Below, one piece after another: positions 62,255 to 64,000 of a stretch of DNA of 64,000 nucleotides (positions within the stretch are counted from its first letter, which is position 1; every line of letters begins with the position of its first letter). A program made the position numbers and the translations under genes. Source of the stretch: Micropterus salmoides (Eukaryota > Chordata > Actinopteri > Centrarchiformes > Centrarchidae); contig NW_024040040.1 in NCBI RefSeq assembly GCF_014851395.1, positions 10,230,711 through 10,294,710 of the forward strand. The letters run 5' to 3'. The notes beneath the pieces are model-generated. The model did no database searches and had not been told where the DNA came from. It saw only the letters and a list, made by a program, of their open reading frames with translations.

Positions 62255-62388
62255 GGAACATGGTGTTGAACTGCTGCGGGTTGAGGTTCCACTTCCCCCA
62301 GGGCGTCTTGTGACCCTTGGACTGGGCGTAGTGGGCGTGGTTGAATTCTGGTTCTGTCCCGAACGAATCCAGCACCCGCAACATGCAC
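62255..62388 (-). CDS. mgat5: MGAT5 exon, most upstream one in the window
   Basis: One base completes a codon (Gln in human), then 44 codons CMLRVLDSFGTEPEFNHAHY to NLNPQQFNTMF, then one base of a Pro. Acceptor tcatag|G (weak pyrimidine tract), donor TTCC|gtaagt. The segment is nearly identical to human residues from about 373 on. Preceding exons are to the right of base 64000. Confidence 0.96.
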
Positions 62389-62820
62389 CTATGACGTCAC
62401 ACAGAGACACGTTAATGGCTGCTCCACGCCAGAGGAACAAACATGTATGATACATTGCTTACCATTAACACCATACTGTTTATTTCAGTTTCACTTTCTT
62501 TAAATCTTGTGAAATCAGTGGCACATCATTTTAAATCATCTCTAAATTACACTCTGTGTTGTTATATAACGTGCTACCAGAAAAACTGTTCACCCTCCAT
62601 GCACACAATTATAGTTGAAGAGAGTGTAGCTGAATTGAGCTATTACACAGTACTTTTTCCACAGTGTTCTCCCAGTAATGTTCATAACAGTCTAAGAAAT
62701 AAGCCTTAGATTACTTAAATTTTACGCCCATCTAAGCCACGCTAGTAAGCCTGAAACCCAGAAAATGAACTACCCTGTTCCTTGTTGGATAGTACTATAT
62801 AGCAGCTATATATATATATA

Positions 62821-63825
62821 CAGTGAGGAAAATAAGTATTTGAACACCCTGCTATTTTGCAAGTTCTCCCACTTAGAAATCATGGAGGGGTCTGAAATTG
62901 TCATCTAGGTGCATGTCCACTGAGAGAGACATAATCTAAAAACAAAAATCCAGAAATCACAATGTATGATTTTTTAACTATTTATTTGTATGATACAGCT
63001 GCAAATAAGTATTTGAACACCTGAGAAAATCAATGTTAATATTTGGTACAGTAGCCTTTGTTTGCAATTACAGAGGTCAAACGTTTCCTGTAGTTTTTCA
63101 CCAGGTTTGCACACACTGCAGGAGGGATTTTGGCCCACTCCTCCACACAGATCTTCTCTAGATCAGTCAGGTTTCTGGGCTGTCGCTGAGAAACACGGAG
63201 TTTGAGCTCCCTCCAAAGATTCTCTATTGGGTTTAGGTCTGGAGACTGGCTAGGCCACGCCAGAACCTTGATATGCTTCTTACAGAGCCACTCCTTGGTT
63301 ATCCTGGCTGTGTGCTTCGGGTCATTGTCATGTTGGAAGATCCAGCCTCGACCCATCTTCAATGCGCTAACTGAGGGAAGGAGGTTGTTCCCCAAAATCT
63401 CAAAAAGGTGTACAATTTTGTCTCTAGTGTCTTTGGACAGCTCTTTGGTCTTGGCCATGTTAGTAGTTGGATTCTTACTGATTGTATGGGATGGACAGGT
63501 GTCTTTACGCAGCTAACGACCTCAAACAGGTGCATCTAATTTAGGATAATAAATGGAGTGGAGGTGGACATTTTGAAGGCAGACTAACAGGTCTTTGAGA
63601 GTCAGAATTCTAGCTGATAGACACGTGTTCAAATACTTATTTGCAGCTGTATCATACAAATAAATAGTTAAAAAAATCATACATTGTGATTTCTGGATTT
63701 TTGTTTTTAGATTATGTCTCTCACAGTGGACATGCACCTAGATGACAATTTCAGACCCCTCCATGATTTCTAAGTGGGAGAACTTGCAAAATAGCAGGGT
63801 GTTCAAATACTTATTTTCCTCACTA
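62821..63825 (-). mobile_element. Tc1 (DD34E) element, internally deleted, ~200-bp inverted repeats
   Basis: The left arm (62821-63020) starting CAGTGAGGAAAATAAGTATT and the right arm (63625-63825) are near-perfect inverted copies of about 200 bp. A TATTTGAACAC motif occurs near both the outer and inner ends of each arm, as in elements with paired transposase-binding sites. TA repeats surround the insertion (62807-62820, 63824-63844), so it landed in a TA microsatellite. The ~1.0-kb length against about 1.6 kb expected fits the internal deletion seen in the transposase. Confidence 0.88.
63036..63458 (-). pseudogene. Tc1 transposase with large in-frame internal deletion (140 codons)
   Basis: Starts MAKTKELSKDTRDKIVHLFE (the true N terminus) and jumps within about 25 residues to LPSVSALKMGRGWIFQHDND, just before the second catalytic Asp. 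It then runs intact through SPDLNPIENLW (third acidic residue, 34 residues after the Asp) to the C terminus IANKGYCTKY. The second helix-turn-helix, nuclear-localisation region and first catalytic Asp are missing, so it cannot be active, yet the frame is uninterrupted. Normal length is about 340 residues. Confidence 0.88.
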
Positions 63826-64000
63826 TATATATATATATATATATCTTCCATTCTCTGACAGAAATAGTGAAATCCGGGCCTGTGGAGGTGTGAGACTGTG
63901 AATGAACATCGTGGCTGACTCAAAGGTCACAGCACAGGATTAATTAGACTACAACCAGGAGAGGGAATGGTATATATGCAGAGAACCACTCCCTCATGAG

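Larger units (their letters stand above)
21706..62388 (-). other. mgat5: MGAT5 gene, last eight coding exons (spliced span)
   Basis: Alpha-1,6-mannosylglycoprotein 6-beta-N-acetylglucosaminyltransferase (GnT-V, glycosyltransferase family 18) is a Golgi type II membrane enzyme. It adds the beta-1,6 GlcNAc branch to N-glycans using UDP-GlcNAc, and that branch is then extended into poly-lactosamine that binds galectins. Eight exons assemble in frame into about 370 residues corresponding to the C-terminal half of the 741-residue human enzyme. Intron lengths in transcript order are about 9.3 kb, 20.9 kb, 6.9 kb, 121 bp, 1.25 kb, 0.7 kb and 0.4 kb. The cytosolic tail, membrane anchor, stem and first part of the catalytic domain lie beyond base 64000. 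Confidence 0.95.
62389..64000 (-). other. MGAT5 intron, 3' part, with a Tc1 insertion
   Basis: Start of the next upstream intron. Contains the deleted Tc1 element at 62821-63825 inside a TA microsatellite. No exon recognised to the window end. Confidence 0.8.

Overview
The window is teleost-like vertebrate nuclear DNA. It has spliced genes with GT-AG introns, AT-rich introns full of fish-type transposable elements (Tc1/mariner, hAT, PIF/Harbinger-like MITEs, LINE fragments, a Ty3/Gypsy element of the Gmr1 group, an endogenous retrovirus) and many CA, CT and AT microsatellites. I see no prokaryotic genes, CRISPR array, rRNA or tRNA.

Two host genes lie tail to tail. TMEM163 (zinc-efflux transporter) is on the + strand. 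Only its last three coding exons are here (8538-8649, 11336-11477, 12258-12318, 104 residues to the stop); the rest lies left of base 1. MGAT5 (N-acetylglucosaminyltransferase V) is on the - strand. Its last eight coding exons run from 62388 down to the stop at 21706 (about 370 residues, roughly the C-terminal half); the 5' exons lie beyond base 64000. Every exon junction keeps the frame. TMEM163 and MGAT5 are also convergent neighbours on human chromosome 2q21, so the arrangement is conserved. Their 3' UTRs and intergenic space fill 12319-21705.

Transposons make up most of the recognisable remainder. Positions 1 to about 3450 (- strand) hold one uninterrupted frame of a Gmr1-like Ty3/Gypsy element. 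It contains gag with a CCHC knuckle, a protease-like motif, an intact integrase, and then the start of reverse transcriptase, so integrase precedes RT. TMEM163 introns contain several LINE remnants; one is split by a 1.25-kb hAT element with a perfect 8-bp target duplication. The intergenic region carries a 1.2-kb Tc1/mariner element with DD36E spacing (Incomer-like) broken by three frame changes. The 20.9-kb MGAT5 intron holds a 6.6-kb endogenous retrovirus (two LTRs, tRNA-Arg-type primer site, decayed env, no recognisable pol, ACTTA duplication). It sits inside an older hAT-type element that has its own 8-bp duplication. The rightmost intron carries a Tc1 copy with ~200-bp inverted repeats and a short in-frame fusion of transposase ends.

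I found no convincing undescribed multi-gene system. The most useful leads are the intact Gmr1-like frame, the nested insertions whose order can be read from target duplications, the 140-codon Tc1 deletion product, and a CpG-rich, TATA-containing islet inside MGAT5.
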